A program made the translations under genes and the position numbers. A DNA stretch of 37,377 bases from Methanobacteriota archaeon (GTDB lineage Archaea > Thermoplasmatota > Thermoplasmata > SG8-5 > JACRNV01), in assembly GCA_016214785.1 (NCBI GenBank), contig JACRNV010000011.1:1-37377 (forward strand), written 5' to 3'. Numbering within the stretch: position 1 is the first letter of the stretch; each line of letters starts with the position of its first letter. Positions 13,599-22,825 of this stretch are shown here, piece by piece. A model generated the notes under the pieces. That model saw only the letters and a list, made by a program, of their open reading frames with translations, was not told the origin of the DNA and did no database searches.

Positions 13599-16502
13599 CT
13601 ACCAGTTCACCATCCATATTGTCGCCGCCGGCACATAGACCCAGTAACCCTTGCCCCTATTCAGGATGTGCGAGTCGGGGAGCGCGGTCGTCCTGTAGGT
13701 CGACGAAGGGTTAAACCCCTCGACTATTGTCGCCCCTGTGGCGGACTTGAGATTGCCAACGTTATAAGACGAGTCGTCGTTTGCCGGATACCCCACCATG
13801 TTCCATCCCGCGCTGAGCGGTACGCCCGTGCTCGTGGCGTTGCTGTATCCTGCGCCCCCGAGAGTTATCATTCCGTCGCCGAGCGTGGACACGTACATCC
13901 AGACGCCCATCGTCCTATTGACCGAGGAGAGGTCGTTGAGATCGGACATCCATCCCGTGTTGTACTGCTTCCAGATGTTCGCGGGCGTCGCGGGTGAATA
14001 TGCCTGCACCCTGTCCCAGGCCGTGTCCTGGTTCTTGTCGACGAGGGTGCCCGGCATCGTCGCCGTCCCGTTCAGCGGGACGGACACGAGGTTCCATCCC
14101 AGGCTCACCGAGATGTTGAACCAGGGGTACCAGGCCTCGAACTCCCGAGCGTTGTATGCGACGAGTGCGAAGTCCTGGTCGATCTCGGGGGTGGCCGAGA
14201 CGGCGTCTGTCACGACATTCTGGGCGATTACATCCACCCTATACATGCCGGCCTGCAGGTTCGCGGTCGGGACGTACACGCACTCGACGTTGTTGCGGTC
14301 GTCGAACATGTCGTTGTTCGGGTCCCAGTTGCTGCCGATGTTCGTATTCCCCGCCTTCGTCCCTGGCACGGACATTCCATTCGAGAACGCGTTGCCGTAC
14401 CACACCTGGCCGTCGGGCGCGGTAACCTTGAGATTGAGGTTGTTTACGATTGTGGGGTTGGCGTTCACGGAGGCGGCCGGGTCCGTGTACACCACCGATA
14501 TTTTCAGCGGCTCGGCGGCGCCGTGGTACGAAACGTTCAGCGAATAGGAGTCGCCGGTCTTCAAGAGCTTTGGGGCGTCCTTCCGCACGACGTCCACCGT
14601 CGGGTTCGTGATGCGCGGCAGGTACATGCGCCCCCAGCCCTCGTTGCCGTTCGGTATGTCAGATGTCTCCACATCTGCGGCTGAATTGACCAGGAGCGCT
14701 TTCACCATCGCCGGCATCGGCTTCTGGCCGAAGTTTGTACTGTACCAGCTTGTCACCACTGCCGCTCCGCCCGCGACGTGGGGGTTTGCCATCGACGTGC
14801 CCGAGCACCATTCGTACCTGCCGTCACCGGAATAGAGGCCGTAGAGTTTGGATACGCCCGGGATATGGGAGGAATGCGTCGAGAGCACGGCGCTCCCCGG
14901 CGCCACGATGTCGGGCTTTATCCGCGTGTCGTCCTCGAGCCCCCTGCTGCTGTACGAGGCGATGTGGTCGATGTTGTCGGCCCTGCCCGGCAAGCCGCTC
15001 TCGGTGTCGCCGTACGATGCCGCGTCGAGGTGGTAGTTGTCCGTCGAGCCCACAGTGATGACGTTCTTTCCGTTCCCCGGCGAGCCGACCGTGTTGGCCG
15101 ACGGCCCTGAGTTGCCCGCCGACGCTGTGGCCACCAGGGGCTGCTGGCCCGCAGTCGATGCCGCGCAGTCCCTCACGTGCTGGTCATAGTAGATGTCGAG
15201 GTCTATGTACCCCCCGCCCGAGTATCCGCCCCACGAGTTGGAGTGCACGTACGCGCCGCCAGCGTAGGCGTTCTGGAAGAAGGTGTCCCACCCAGACGCC
15301 GTCGACGGGCCTGTGTACGAACCGTAATCGTTGAATATCCTCTGCGAGTATAGCGAGGCCGAAGGGGCCACGCCCGCTCCGACGTAGTAGTTGGTCGCCC
15401 CGTACTTCACGCCAGTCCCTGTCCACCCGCAGGCGGCGACTATGCCCGCGCAGTGGGTCCCGTGGCCGTGGCCGTCCTCCCAGGTCGTGAGGGAGCCGTA
15501 CGCCGTCCCGCCGGTCACCCTGTTCCCGAAGTCGAGGTGCCCGCCGGTCGGCGTAGTGCCGTCGCTGAGGCCGGTGTCTGCCACAGAGACGACCACATCC
15601 TCACCGTTCCATCCCTGGAGATTAACATAGCTCCCGGGGCCGCCGTAAGGAGTGTCGGCGGCCCAGATGCCGCCCACTATCTCCGAGGAAGTCTCGTCGT
15701 CTAGGGCTGGCTCGACGTGCTGGCTGACCCACAGGACGTCCGGGAGGCGCGTGGCCGCCCATGCGCCTGAAATGTCTGTCGAAATGAGGGCATCGTGCCT
15801 GCCCGTGGACTCTTGATAGGACGTGTCGAGGATGGTCGCGCAGGCCCCCAGCCCCTCTATTGTGCTCGCCGTCGTTGGGCTGTCGCACATGGCCACGGAG
15901 AACTTTCCGTCGGGGAGCCATGCGTTCAGCTTGTAAGCGGGTTGATATATACCGACCCACTGGGTGAATTCCAGGTCCTCAACTGCCGCCTTGGCCGCCT
16001 TGTCCATGCGCGCCACGTAGGCGTAGCTGGGCAAGTGGAATTGGACGTCGGCGCCAAGCGAGGACATGGCTTCGATCCATTCCCCTTTCGCCGGGCCGAC
16101 CAACTGTACGATGTACAATCCGCCGGACTGGCCGTAATCCGATATCCTCAGCCCCTCCGGCAGTTCCGGTTCCCCGTTTCTCGTGTCGAAAGTCATCTGC
16201 GCCGTCCCTATCGATGTCCGGTCCGGCATGTCCGAAACATGCACGCCGAGCGCCAGCATCCGGGCCTGCTGTTCCTGTGTCGCCCTGGCCAGGGCGAATG
16301 CGCCATAGTCCGCAAATATGTCAGTCACCATAGGAGAAACGGCCTGCGCGCTCCATCTCTCATCGTAATATACGAGGACGTAGTCGCCCAGATTCGCGTT
16401 TTTCAGGCCGCCTTCGCTGACGGAACCGCCTGACGGCAGAACCAACCCCGCGGTGATGCAGGCGGCCGCGAAAAGAACGACGGTAGCCCTGCTACGTCTC
16501 AC
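13599..16502 (-). CDS. Secreted subtilisin-like serine protease (paralog A)
   Basis: S8 family protease of 967 residues from the GTG at 16502. The Sec signal peptide is RRSRATVVLFAAACITAGLV. A pro-region of about 230 residues precedes the catalytic domain with the complete triad: Asp309 (VSVADTGLSDG), His350 (GHGHGTHCAG) and Ser570 (CSGTSMANPHVAGG), plus the oxyanion Asn464 (SAGNSGPS). A beta-sandwich-like region follows, then a C-terminal part with two GWNLVSVP/GWNMVGYP repeats that may bind the cell surface. A TTG at 16538 would add an N-terminal LFVGTDKFGG, and its equivalent is present upstream of paralog B, so the start is not settled. It probably acts outside the cell on proteins or peptides. 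Confidence 0.92.
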   Translation of the reverse strand: MRRSRATVVLFAAACITAGLVLPSGGSVSEGGLKNANLGDYVLVYYDERWSAQAVSPMVTDIFADYGAFALARATQEQQARMLALGVHVSDMPDRTSIGTAQMTFDTRNGEPELPEGLRISDYGQSGGLYIVQLVGPAKGEWIEAMSSLGADVQFHLPSYAYVARMDKAAKAAVEDLEFTQWVGIYQPAYKLNAWLPDGKFSVAMCDSPTTASTIEGLGACATILDTSYQESTGRHDALISTDISGAWAATRLPDVLWVSQHVEPALDDETSSEIVGGIWAADTPYGGPGSYVNLQGWNGEDVVVSVADTGLSDGTTPTGGHLDFGNRVTGGTAYGSLTTWEDGHGHGTHCAGIVAACGWTGTGVKYGATNYYVGAGVAPSASLYSQRIFNDYGSYTGPSTASGWDTFFQNAYAGGAYVHSNSWGGYSGGGYIDLDIYYDQHVRDCAASTAGQQPLVATASAGNSGPSANTVGSPGNGKNVITVGSTDNYHLDAASYGDTESGLPGRADNIDHIASYSSRGLEDDTRIKPDIVAPGSAVLSTHSSHIPGVSKLYGLYSGDGRYEWCSGTSMANPHVAGGAAVVTSWYSTNFGQKPMPAMVKALLVNSAADVETSDIPNGNEGWGRMYLPRITNPTVDVVRKDAPKLLKTGDSYSLNVSYHGAAEPLKISVVYTDPAASVNANPTIVNNLNLKVTAPDGQVWYGNAFSNGMSVPGTKAGNTNIGSNWDPNNDMFDDRNNVECVYVPTANLQAGMYRVDVIAQNVVTDAVSATPEIDQDFALVAYNAREFEAWYPWFNISVSLGWNLVSVPLNGTATMPGTLVDKNQDTAWDRVQAYSPATPANIWKQYNTGWMSDLNDLSSVNRTMGVWMYVSTLGDGMITLGGAGYSNATSTGVPLSAGWNMVGYPANDDSSYNVGNLKSATGATIVEGFNPSSTYRTTALPDSHILNRGKGYWVYVPAATIWMVNW

Positions 16503-16525
16503 ACCCTTACCCCCGAACTTGTCGG

Positions 16526-16590
16526 TGCCCACAAACAAGCCCTCCGATAACCTATATACAATCGACCTATATTAATGGTTATGGTTAGCA
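16526..16590 (-). promoter_or_regulatory. Upstream region of protease A, shared with protease B
   Basis: Two blocks are identical to the region before protease B: TGCCCACAAACAAGCC (16526-16541, plus-strand reading) and ATGGTTATGGTTAGCA (16575-16590). Between them lie TATA-like elements (about 16552-16560 and 16567-16573). The inner block lies in the leader; the outer block lies upstream of the TATA boxes and is a candidate regulator binding site. Confidence 0.6.
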
Positions 16591-16766
16591 TTGAGCAGGG
16601 AAATCCACGCCCTTCACTCAACAATTCAGTTGACATGCAGTCAAAATTTGAAACGCTGGCCAATCAATGGCGCAACGATTGCCGTGAAAACGGGATGTCT
16701 ATCCTTGGACGTTGCGACTATGGCCAGCCAACCCTTATACTTCGTGCCGCCGACCGGCTTGCTTAA

Positions 16767-16784
16767 CCAGGGGGCATCCCCTGG
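16767..16784 (-). terminator. Hairpin after protease B
   Basis: CCAGGGG (16767-16773) pairs with CCCCTGG (16778-16784) around a 4-base loop, starting 4 bases after the protease B stop. It is not followed by a T-run, so termination activity is uncertain. Confidence 0.4.
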
Positions 16785-16788
16785 CCGC

Positions 16789-19719
16789 TCACCAGGGTTT
16801 CGTCCACGTGGTCGCGCTCGACGCGTAGACCCAGTAGGCATGCCCCGCCGTCATGTAGTCCGTGTCCAGAAGGGCCGATGTCCTATATGTGGCTACGGCG
16901 TTGAATCCCTCGACGATGGTGACCAGGCCGCCGCAGTCCGCCTTGAACGTCGCCACCGTGTAGGCCGCGTCGTCGCTCGGGAATCCTATCAGATTCCAGC
17001 CCACTGTCAATGAAATCGGTGTGCTCGTCGAATTGGTGTAGCCCGACCCGCCAAGGCACAGGAGCCCGTCGCCCACTGTGACGACGTTTATCCACACGCC
17101 CATCTTGTTGTCCACGGCCGCAAGGTCGTTCAGCGCCGCGGCCCAGCCTGTGTTGTACTGCTTCCAGATATTACTCGGGGTGCTTGTGTTGTAGGCCTGC
17201 ACGCGGTTCCAGACCACGAGCCCAGCGCCGCCGTTGACCATGTCCTGCAGGGCTCCTGGCATCGCCGTCGGCCCGTTGTAGGGCACAGAGACGAGGTTCC
17301 AGCCGGCCACGACCGAGATGTTTATCCACGGCGTCCAGGACTGCGGCAGGACCTCGTTTGCGTTGTAGACCGTCAGCGCGAAGTCCTGGTCCACTGCCCC
17401 GCCAGATACTGCATCTGTCGGAACGTTCTGCGCTATGACCTCAATACTGTAAGTCCCGGCCAGGAGGGATCCCGTCGGGATGTAAACGCACTCGACGTTG
17501 TTCCTCTCGTCGAAATTGTCGCTGTTCGTGTCCCAATAGACGGCGAAGTTGGAGTTGCTGGCGTTGCGCCCGACGACGCCCATGCCGTTCTGGAACCCGT
17601 TGCCGTACCATATGCCGCCGCCCGGCGCAGTGACTCTCAGATTGAGGTTGTTGACGAGCGCGGGATTCCCATTCACCACCCCAGCGGGGTCGGTGTAAGC
17701 GAGCGTTATCTTCATAGGGGTAGCGGCGTCCTGGTAAGATACGTTCAGGAAGTACGTGTTTCCGGTCGAGAGGAGCTGCGGGTTGTCCTTTCTGATAACT
17801 GGCACAGGCGCGTTCACGATGTTGGGGAGATAGACCCTGCCCCAGCCCTCGTCCCTGTTCGGTATGTCTGCCGTGCCCATGTCAATTGCGGTGTTGATGA
17901 GCAGTGCCTTGACCATCGCCGGCATCGGGCGCTGCCCGAATGTGGTCGTGTACCACTGGGTCAGGACCGCGCAGCTACCCGCCACGTGCGGGTTGGCCTG
18001 CGACGTCCCGGAGCACCACTCGTACCTGTGGTCCGAGGTGTAGAAGCCATACAGGTTGGGCGCGGAACCGTTGCCCAGGTACGCGGAATGCGTGGACACT
18101 ATCGCAGTCCCCGGAGCGGCCACGTCCGGCTTTATCCTGCGGTCGTCCTCCCATCCCCTGCTGCTGAATGATATAATCTGGTTGATGTCGTTCGCGTCTG
18201 CCGGCAGAGTGTCGTATAGGTCGCCATATGTCGCGCCGTCAGTGTGATAGTTCTCGCTCGCGGCGACGGTGATGACGCTCTTTGCGCTCCCTGGGTCGCC
18301 CACGGTGTTCTGCGTGGAGCCGGCGTTGCCGGCAGCGACCGTTATTATCAAGGGTTGCTGTCCGGTGGTATTTGCCGCGCAGTCCCTGACCCTGTTGTCG
18401 TACTCTATGCTGTTCTGCTCGTATGCGCCATCACCAGGGTTCTCGCCCCATGAATTGGAATGGACATAGGCGCCCGCATCATAGGCATGCTGGAAGAAGT
18501 ATCCCCAAGTTGCGGTCGTGGTCGGTATCCCAGTCCCGCTGCCAGCGTCCGTGAAAATTTTCTGCCCATAGAGGTTCGCGCTGGGAGCCACGCCGGCGCC
18601 GCAGTAGTACTGCGTAGCGCCATACTTGACGCCGGTCCCGTTCCACCCGCAAGCCGCGATGATGCCCGCGCAGTGCGTCCCGTGGCCGTGTCCGTCCCTC
18701 CAGTTCGTGCCAGTGTAGTCCTTGCCGCCGACCACCCTGTTGATGAAGTCCTGGTGCCCGGCGTTCGGGGTCGTACCCGCGCTCAGGCCGGTGTCCGCGA
18801 CCGCGACCGTCACGCCCGTCCCGTTCCAGCCCATGAGATTGGCGTAGTTGCCGGCCGCGCCGTACGGCGTGTTCGCCGTCCAGATGCCGCCGACTATCTC
18901 GGAGCTCGTCTCGTCCGCCAAGGCGGGTTCGTCATACTGCCCTACCCACAGGACGTCTGGCAGGCAGGCTATGGATTCGATGCCCGCAACGTCGGTTGAA
19001 ATGAAAGCCTCGCACTGGTCTGTCGATTCGTCATAAGAGGAGTCGAGGATTGTTGCCCTTGCTCCCAGTCCGTTCAGGGTGTCCGAGATGGTCGGGCCGT
19101 TCCACATGACCACATTGAATTTACCGTCTGCGAGCCCTGGATTCAATTTATAGGCCGGTTGATATATACCGACCCACTGCACGAAATCGAGCGCGCTCAC
19201 CGCGCTTCTCACGCCCTGGTTCATCCGCACGACGTATGCGCAGTTCGGAAGGTAGTTGTGGACGCTTGCGCCCAGCGCAACCATCTCTTCCACCCATTCG
19301 GCCTTCACGGGACCCACGAGCTGTACGATGTACAACCCTCCAGATGGCCCGTAGTCAGAAATCCTGAGCGCGCCCGGGATCTGGGGCTCTCCGTCCCTAG
19401 TGTCGAACGAGCCGGAAGTGAGCCCTATTGTAGTCCGGTCGGTCAGGAAGGATGCTGAAATCCCAAGCCCCTTCATGAAATCTAGCTGGCTCGGGGTCGC
19501 TTTCACCAGCCCGAAGCTCCCGTAGTCGGCGAAGGGCTCCGTCACGAGTCCGACTATGGCCGGGAGGTTCCAGTCGCCGTCGAAATAGACGAGCGCGAAA
19601 TCCGACGGTTCCGCCTGTGCGGCGCCGTCGTCCCTTATCGATATCGCTGCCGGCAGGACCATGCCCAGAGCGACGAACAACGCCGCCAGGACGCCCACTG
19701 TCTTCCTAAAAGAGTTCAT
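16789..19719 (-). CDS. Secreted subtilisin-like serine protease (paralog B)
   Basis: 976 residues, similar to protease A along its whole length. Signal peptide MNSFRKTVGVLAALFVALGM. Triad: Asp309 (VAVADTGLSAG), His349 (GHGHGTHCAG), Ser573 (CSGTSQANPHVAGS); oxyanion Asn465 (AAGNAGST). Pro-region motifs (SGGLYIVQLVGP, WVGIYQPAYKLN) and the C-terminal GWNLVSVP and GWNLIGFP repeats match paralog A. I start at the ATG at 19719 because GAGGCGAT lies just upstream and the signal peptide follows directly; an upstream start would bury it. The two genes are a tandem duplication that has diverged substantially while keeping every catalytic residue. It probably works on extracellular protein. Confidence 0.93.
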   Translation of the reverse strand: MNSFRKTVGVLAALFVALGMVLPAAISIRDDGAAQAEPSDFALVYFDGDWNLPAIVGLVTEPFADYGSFGLVKATPSQLDFMKGLGISASFLTDRTTIGLTSGSFDTRDGEPQIPGALRISDYGPSGGLYIVQLVGPVKAEWVEEMVALGASVHNYLPNCAYVVRMNQGVRSAVSALDFVQWVGIYQPAYKLNPGLADGKFNVVMWNGPTISDTLNGLGARATILDSSYDESTDQCEAFISTDVAGIESIACLPDVLWVGQYDEPALADETSSEIVGGIWTANTPYGAAGNYANLMGWNGTGVTVAVADTGLSAGTTPNAGHQDFINRVVGGKDYTGTNWRDGHGHGTHCAGIIAACGWNGTGVKYGATQYYCGAGVAPSANLYGQKIFTDAGSGTGIPTTTATWGYFFQHAYDAGAYVHSNSWGENPGDGAYEQNSIEYDNRVRDCAANTTGQQPLIITVAAGNAGSTQNTVGDPGSAKSVITVAASENYHTDGATYGDLYDTLPADANDINQIISFSSRGWEDDRRIKPDVAAPGTAIVSTHSAYLGNGSAPNLYGFYTSDHRYEWCSGTSQANPHVAGSCAVLTQWYTTTFGQRPMPAMVKALLINTAIDMGTADIPNRDEGWGRVYLPNIVNAPVPVIRKDNPQLLSTGNTYFLNVSYQDAATPMKITLAYTDPAGVVNGNPALVNNLNLRVTAPGGGIWYGNGFQNGMGVVGRNASNSNFAVYWDTNSDNFDERNNVECVYIPTGSLLAGTYSIEVIAQNVPTDAVSGGAVDQDFALTVYNANEVLPQSWTPWINISVVAGWNLVSVPYNGPTAMPGALQDMVNGGAGLVVWNRVQAYNTSTPSNIWKQYNTGWAAALNDLAAVDNKMGVWINVVTVGDGLLCLGGSGYTNSTSTPISLTVGWNLIGFPSDDAAYTVATFKADCGGLVTIVEGFNAVATYRTSALLDTDYMTAGHAYWVYASSATTWTKPW

Positions 19720-19742
19720 GCTATCGCCTCTGTACTTGCTGT

Positions 19743-19806
19743 TGCCCACAAACAAGCCATTGGATAACTGTATAGTTGACATACATTATAATGGTTATGG
19801 TTAGCA
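19743..19806 (-). promoter_or_regulatory. Upstream region of protease B, shared with protease A
   Basis: TGCCCACAAACAAGCC (19743-19758) and ATGGTTATGGTTAGCA (19791-19806) are identical to the blocks upstream of protease A, with TATA-like sequences between them (about 19769-19776 and 19785-19793). The shared architecture implies common control of the two proteases. Confidence 0.6.
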
Positions 19807-19859
19807 ATACGCAAGCAGGGGCGCCTTCTGTGAAGAGCTAAAGGATTGTTAACCGAGAA

Positions 19860-20399
19860 CTATTTCCGCTTCTCCATGACCTCGATTATCGCGTCTATGT
19901 CCACGAGCGTGTCCCTGCAGCCGTCCTTCAGCAGCGGGACGCCCTGGATGGGCAGTCCCAGCATGCTAATCTTCTCCGCGCCCTCCGCGAGCTCGAACAT
20001 GCAGGCCACCCCCATGACGGCGCGAGGCCTCCTTCGCCTGATTATCCTGTGCACCATGCTTCCTCCCGGAGCGACGAAGACCCCCGCATAGCCTAGCCTC
20101 TGGGCGGCGTCCATGACCTTGGGGACGATGCATGAGCCACAGCGCAGGCACTCAAAACCCTCCTCCTTTAGCGGGGCCCTGCACTTCTCGGCGTTGCGGA
20201 GGCACTGGGGGAGGAAGATTATGCGCGCGCCGTACGGCGTGCTGGAGAAGGCTTGGACGTTCGTGTCGTTTTTAATGTGGACGTAAAGCTCGTCGACCTT
20301 CGTCGGGTCCATCTCAAGCTTATAGAGCACATGCTGCAGGGCCGTCCTTGTCCCAATGTCCATCCCCGCGTCGAGCACCGCCCGGATGAGGTCGCGCAT
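19860..20399 (-). CDS. DUF116 family cysteine-rich protein
   Basis: 179 residues. The DUF116 pattern is clear: FLPQCLRNAEKC, then GFECLRCGSC (Cys84/87/90), the glycine-rich VFVAPGGSMV, AVMGVACMFEL (Cys133) and PLLKDGCRDTLVD (Cys161). The seven conserved cysteines suggest metal or iron-sulfur binding; the biochemical role of the family is not established. No membrane segment is visible here, although some family members have N-terminal ones. A TATA-like CTTAATAAA (about 20424-20432) overlaps the end of purD and lies 25-33 bp before the ATG without a ribosome binding site, so it may have its own leaderless transcript. Confidence 0.85.
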   Translation of the reverse strand: MRDLIRAVLDAGMDIGTRTALQHVLYKLEMDPTKVDELYVHIKNDTNVQAFSSTPYGARIIFLPQCLRNAEKCRAPLKEEGFECLRCGSCIVPKVMDAAQRLGYAGVFVAPGGSMVHRIIRRRRPRAVMGVACMFELAEGAEKISMLGLPIQGVPLLKDGCRDTLVDIDAIIEVMEKRK

Positions 20400-20427
20400 C
20401 CAGAGATTACCATGCCCAGGAGGTTTA

Positions 20428-21747
20428 TTAAGGTTTGTCTCTTTTGAGCGCGGCCATCCGCACCCCCTTCCGCTCTATGGCCGACCTCGTGCCTATGTCG
20501 TGGCGCACGAAGACGTCCCCCTTCACGTGCCTGAGGCCGTCCTCGCAGATTTTCTCGGCGCTCCCAATCGTGTCGGATATCCCGACTATTGCCAGCGACC
20601 TGGACGTTGTCGTGAGGACCTTCCCGCCCGCCTCGTTCACCGAGGCGTAGTAGAGGAGCGCGCCCGCCTTCTCAATCCCCCTCTCATCGACGGCTATCGA
20701 CGCCCCGGCCTCGGATTTCACGCCGTAGCCCTTGGGCACGACGTACTTGCAGACCGTCGCCTTCCTCGCGTAGCGGCCCATGCATGGCTTGAGCTTTCCG
20801 TCGATGACCGCCTCGAAGAGCTCGAGGACGCTCGACTCCAGTAACGGGAGAACGTTCATGACCTCCGGATCGGCATAGCGCGCGTTGTACTCTATGAGCC
20901 TGATGCCGTCCTTCGTCGCGATGAACCCTCCGTACATGACGCCCTTGTATGGCTCGTCGCACTCCTTGCGCAGGGCGTCGCAGACCTTCTGGGTTATGGC
21001 GATGGCGTCGTCGTACTCCTTCTGTCCGAGGAATGGAAGGAGGTGGTTCGCGTCAGAGTACGAGCCCATGCCTCCGGTGTTCGGACCCCTGTCCCCCTCA
21101 TACGCGCGCTTGTGGTCCTGCGCCAAAGGCGAGCCCGCGATGGTACGGCCATCGCAAAGGCACTGGACGCTGAACTCTTCGCCGACAAACTTCTCCTCGA
21201 CCACGACGGCGCCGCTCTTGCTGATGCACTCTTCGGCGTACTTCACGCCATCGTCTATGGAAATCAGATGCTCGCCGCTGAGCCTCACGCCCTTGCCGCC
21301 GGCGAGCCCCTCGTCCTTTATGACATACTCGCCGAGCTCGGCTATGAACTCGCGCAGCCCGTCCGGCGAGCGGAAGACACTGTGCTTCGGGTTGCCGGGA
21401 ATTTTATACTTTTCTAACAAGCCGCGAGTGAATGACTTAGAAGTCTCAAGGCGCGCGCACGATTTCGTCGGGCCGACGGAATGGATGCCCGCCTTTGCAA
21501 GCTCGTCGACAATGCCCTTCTCCAGCGGCGCCTCGGGACCTATGACGGCCATGCCGATGCCCTTCGAGCGCGCGTACTCGACGACCTTGGGGACATCAGT
21601 CTCGGAGACGTAGCACACGTCCTTCGACAGCCGAGCCAGCCCCGGGTTCCTGTTCTTCATCGCGCAGAAGAGCTCGGCGCCGTCCCTGGCCAGCGCCGCC
21701 ACGATGCAGTGCTCCCTGGCCCCGCCGCCAACGATGAGGACTTTCAT
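20428..21747 (-). CDS. purD: Phosphoribosylamine-glycine ligase
   Basis: 439 residues, full length. It catalyses the second step of purine synthesis, joining phosphoribosylamine and glycine with ATP. Visible motifs: VLIVGGGAREH at the N-terminus, GPEAPLEKGIVDEL, GPTKSCARLETSK, the ATP-grasp loop KDEGLAGGKGV, GPNTGGMGSYSD and EYNARYADPEVMN. GCGGTG lies 7 bases before the ATG. It diverges from the acetyltransferase gene with 62 bp between starts, and the AATTAAG element near 21779-21787 could serve both directions. Confidence 0.96.
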   Translation of the reverse strand: MKVLIVGGGAREHCIVAALARDGAELFCAMKNRNPGLARLSKDVCYVSETDVPKVVEYARSKGIGMAVIGPEAPLEKGIVDELAKAGIHSVGPTKSCARLETSKSFTRGLLEKYKIPGNPKHSVFRSPDGLREFIAELGEYVIKDEGLAGGKGVRLSGEHLISIDDGVKYAEECISKSGAVVVEEKFVGEEFSVQCLCDGRTIAGSPLAQDHKRAYEGDRGPNTGGMGSYSDANHLLPFLGQKEYDDAIAITQKVCDALRKECDEPYKGVMYGGFIATKDGIRLIEYNARYADPEVMNVLPLLESSVLELFEAVIDGKLKPCMGRYARKATVCKYVVPKGYGVKSEAGASIAVDERGIEKAGALLYYASVNEAGGKVLTTTSRSLAIVGISDTIGSAEKICEDGLRHVKGDVFVRHDIGTRSAIERKGVRMAALKRDKP

Positions 21748-21809
21748 GAACGCACCGCACGGGGGATGGGCCGCACCGGAATTAAGCGTTTCGGGGCGGA
21801 AAGGGTATA

Positions 21810-22763
21810 ATGCCGGACAGGCTTACGGCGTACGTGACTGGGACCGAGGTATGCGAGTACATGGGCGGGCCCGCTGGCCTCTACGGCCTCTGGCGCGAGG
21901 TGGCCGCGGAGAGGCCCTGGGAGACGCGGATGGGCCTGGCCCAGTTCTCGCGCAAGTACCTGGATGACCCGTTCTCGCGGAAGGGGTTCGCCCTCTCGGC
22001 CTCGGAGCGTGGCAGGATCGTGGCTGCGGCACTGGTCGCTCTGTCGCCGGAGATGGGCAGGGCGTGGCTGCGCCTCTGGGTCTCTCCGGCCAGCCGGGGG
22101 AAGGGCCTAGGCGCGCGCCTGCTGGACGAAAGCGTCCTGCGGTTGCGGAAAAGGGAAAAATGGCGACTGGAATGCGAGATAGTCCCGTTCTGCCCCGGCT
22201 ACGCCGCGTTCTTCAAGGCGCGGGGGTTCAAGCCGGACGAGGGCTATCCAGGCGGCTATCTGATGCGAAGGTTGTTGGATGCCCCACCCACCATGGAACC
22301 GCTGCGAAGCTGCGCAATCCTCAGGCTCGGTGATGCCGAAATCCCGGCCTACCTGGACCGGATGGCTAGCGTCGAAATAGGCTACGAGGGCGAAGCGGGC
22401 CATGGGGTCAGCCTCGATGATTATAAAGAAGAGCTGGCCGCCTCCATGGCCGACGCAAAGGCTTCTTGCTACACACTCGCCACCGAGGGGGAGCGCGTTC
22501 TCGGCTACTCGCGCAGCGCCCTCGTCGAGAACGTCGCCGGGGAGCTCCAGCTGAGGAACCGTGGTCTCGTCGTCTCGCCCGAGTCGCGCGGAAGCGGAAT
22601 CGGCCGCGCCCTGCTCGACGACAACCTGGCGTGGGGCTACAGGGTAGGGGCGCGCGTGGCCTACATCTCGACCCACTCGAAGAACCCGGCGAAGCGGCTC
22701 TACGAAAGGGCCGGGTACGAGGTCGTGGAGACGGTGGAGAATCTAATCATAATCATTAAATGA
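21810..22763 (+). CDS. Double-GNAT-domain acetyltransferase
   Basis: 317 residues with two GNAT domains. The first has the acetyl-CoA-binding loop SRGKGLGARLLDES (around residues 94-107) and ends near 150; the second has SRGSGIGRALLDDNL (around 270) and ends with NPAKRLYERAGYEV. The first domain begins with a segment unlike standard GNATs. The substrate is unknown; mycothiol synthase and some aminoglycoside acetyltransferases also have two GNAT domains, but nothing here singles them out. GGGT lies close upstream of the ATG. Its stop lies 62 bp from the end of the convergent trm1. Confidence 0.88.
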   Translation: MPDRLTAYVTGTEVCEYMGGPAGLYGLWREVAAERPWETRMGLAQFSRKYLDDPFSRKGFALSASERGRIVAAALVALSPEMGRAWLRLWVSPASRGKGLGARLLDESVLRLRKREKWRLECEIVPFCPGYAAFFKARGFKPDEGYPGGYLMRRLLDAPPTMEPLRSCAILRLGDAEIPAYLDRMASVEIGYEGEAGHGVSLDDYKEELAASMADAKASCYTLATEGERVLGYSRSALVENVAGELQLRNRGLVVSPESRGSGIGRALLDDNLAWGYRVGARVAYISTHSKNPAKRLYERAGYEVVETVENLIIIIK

Positions 22764-22825
22764 GCTACAAAATCGTCGTTGCACTCAAATAACCTTTATC
22801 GTCGACAATCATCGCACCGAGGGTG

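Noticed and set aside
16575-16766. 63-codon plus-strand frame between the proteases
   Set aside because: Lies over the protease A upstream region on the opposite strand; composition is not coding-like.
20219-20413. Alternative minus-strand frame starting just before DUF116
   Set aside because: Overlaps the well-supported DUF116 frame; translation is Thr/Ser/Arg-rich with no motif.
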